A stretch of DNA of 64,000 nucleotides from Climacteris rufus (Eukaryota > Chordata > Aves > Passeriformes > Climacteridae), in assembly GCA_013398175.1 (NCBI GenBank), contig VZRZ01002575.1:213518-277517 (forward strand), given 5' to 3'. The notes beneath the pieces are model-generated. The model ran no database searches and was not told the DNA's origin. It was given only the letters and a program-made list of their open reading frames with translations. Each line of letters opens with the position of its first letter. Positions within the stretch are counted from its first letter, which is position 1. Positions 62,390 through 64,000 of this stretch are shown here, one piece after another. The translations under genes were made by a program, and so were the position numbers.

Positions 62390-64000
62390 GCAGAGCCCAT
62401 CTGTGCACCCCGGGGTCCATCCCTGCACCTTGTGCATCCTTCAAGTGGGGGGTGGATTCTCAGTGCACCCCACAACTCATCCATGAACCTCGGGGCTGCT
62501 CTGTGCACTGGAGGAGTCCGTGCCACCTGAAGCCCGTTCATGTCCTGGCAAGTTCCGTACATCCCGTGGCCATTCCATGCACTGGGCAGTCCCGGCACCT
62601 CAGAGCCTGTCCCTGCACCTGGAGCTGCTTCATGCACCCCGGCTCTGTCCGTGCACTGGAAGGCTCCGTGCACCCCTTGGCCGCTCTGTTTTGTGGGGTC
62701 CCGGCACCCCGGAGTCGCTCTGTGAACCCCAGGGTCCATCTGTGCACCAGGGATTCCATGCACCCCACGGTCCCTCCGTGCATTGCGGGGTCCCAGCACC
62801 CCAGAGCCTGTCCCTGCACCCGGAGCTGCAGGGTCCATCCGTGCCCTGGGAGACTCCGTGGCCGCTGCATGCTTTGGGGTGTCCCTGCACCCCAGAGTCG
62901 CTCCGAGCATCCCAGAGCGGAGACTCTGCACATCCCGTGGCCGCTCCCTGCACTGGGGAGTCCCGGCACCCTCGCGGCTGTCCCTGCACCCCGGGGCCAC
63001 TGTGTGTGCTGCGGGATCCGTGCACCTCGGAGCCCGTCCCTGCACTGGGAAGGAAGCTCCATGCAATCCACGGCCGCTCCGTGTGCCAGGGGTCCCGGCA
63101 CCGCTGAGCCTGTCCCTGCTATCCAGAGCCGCTCCATGCGCTGGAAGGATCCGTGCACCCCGTGGCCGCTCTGTTCATTGAGGGGTCCCGGCACCCCGGA
63201 GTCGCCCCATGCACACCGGGGTCCGTCCGTGCAACTCATGGCCACTTCGTGCATCGAGGGGTCCCGGCACCACAGAGCCTGTCCCGGAGCCGCTCCGCGC
63301 AGCCCGGGATCCGTCCGTGCCCCTGGAGACTCCGTGCACCGTGTGGCCGCTCCGTGCATTAGGGGGTCCCCGCACCCCGCAGCCGCTCCGTGCACACCGA
63401 GCTCCGTCCGGGGTTTAGGGGGTCTCTGCACCCCGGAGCCGCTCCGTGCACCCCGAGCTCCTTCCGTGCACCGGGGGACTCCACGCACTCCGTGGCCGCT
63501 CCGTGCTCTGGGGGTCCCGGCACTCCGGAGCCTGTCGCTGCTCCCCGGAGCCACTCTGTGTGCTGGGGGCTCCGTGCACTCCAGAGCCGCTCCATGCACG
63601 GGGAAGCTCCGTGCACCCCACGGCCACTCTGTGTACTGGGGAGTCCCGGCAGCTCAGAGCCTGTCCCGGCATCCCGGAGCTGCTCCGTGTACTGGGGGGT
63701 CCCGGCACTCCACAGCCTGTCCCGGCACCGCGGGGCTGCTCTGTGCACTTGGATGCTCCGTGCACTCCATGGCCACTGAGTACATTGGGGGACCCCAGCA
63801 CCCTACAGCCGCTCTGTGCTTTGGGGGTTCCCTGCACCCCGGAGCCGCTCTGTGCTTTGGGGGTTCCCTGCACCCCGGAGCCGCTCTGTGCTCGGGGAGG
63901 TCCCTGCACCCCGGAGCCGCTCTGTGCTTTGGGGGTTCCCTGCACCCCGGAGCCGCTCTGTGCTTTGGGGGTTCCCTGCACCCCGGAGCCGCTCTGTGCT
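62390..64000. repeat. GC-rich minisatellite, 36-bp period, continuing past the window edge
   Basis: Tandem units of 36 bases, approximately CCGGAGCCGCTCTGTGCTTT followed by GGGGGTTCCCTGCACC, are nearly perfect at 63,811-64,000, where GCTCTGTGCT recurs every 36 bases. They become progressively more diverged to the left. The length allows about 45 units. Because 36 is divisible by three, long open frames appear on both strands (for example 12-residue repeats such as GTPKAQSGSGVQ on the minus strand). I regard these as by-products of the repeat. The array may lie in RPIA intron 1 or upstream of the gene. Confidence 0.95.

Noticed and set aside
62538..63599. 353-codon minus-strand open frame, collagen- or mucin-like 12-residue repeats
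   Set aside because: It lies wholly within the 36-bp minisatellite. The period is divisible by three, so stop-free frames arise on both strands without selection.

Overview
The window looks like bird nuclear DNA. About twenty fragments of the avian CR1 retrotransposon lie in both orientations, recognisable by the conserved 3' part (a stretch like TTGGAAGGGACC on one strand, a tail like ATTCTGTGATTC on the other). Genes are split into short exons with standard GT-AG introns and there is one GC-rich CpG island. The species cannot be fixed from sequence alone; a songbird is plausible but is only inference.

Two conserved metabolic genes lie in tandem on the minus strand. SUCLG1, the alpha subunit of mitochondrial succinyl-CoA ligase, runs from its stop codon at 13,900 to exon 2 at 20,733. 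Its first exon probably lies around 29,055-29,116 and is cut by a 106-base run of Ns. Exons 2-9 give an uninterrupted 313-residue frame. RPIA, ribose-5-phosphate isomerase A of the pentose phosphate pathway, has eight exons between 47,675 and 58,441 (216 residues). Its first exon is not visible and may lie beyond 64,000. The two genes belong to different pathways (TCA cycle and pentose phosphate), and nothing suggests they act together beyond being neighbours.

Layout. Positions 1-13,650 hold intergenic DNA with CR1 fragments, a pentanucleotide microsatellite and AT-rich tracts. SUCLG1 occupies 13,670-29,120, with a large CR1-rich first intron. A CpG island at 28,600-29,230 is flanked by a CR1 at 29,236. 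Positions 30,076-39,980 are intergenic with several CR1 pieces. At 39,985-41,250 there is a compact GC-rich gene-like unit on the plus strand that I do not recognise: a start codon in good context, a 99-base GT-AG intron, a 262-residue product and a polyadenylation signal 33 bases after the stop. Positions 41,260-46,570 are AT-rich and intergenic. RPIA follows from about 46,575. The right edge, 62,390-64,000, is a GC-rich minisatellite with a 36-base period that continues out of the window.

The best candidate for something undescribed is the plus-strand gene at 40,320-41,207. It has all the basic signals of a short expressed gene but no family I can name, and its protein carries internal repeated modules.
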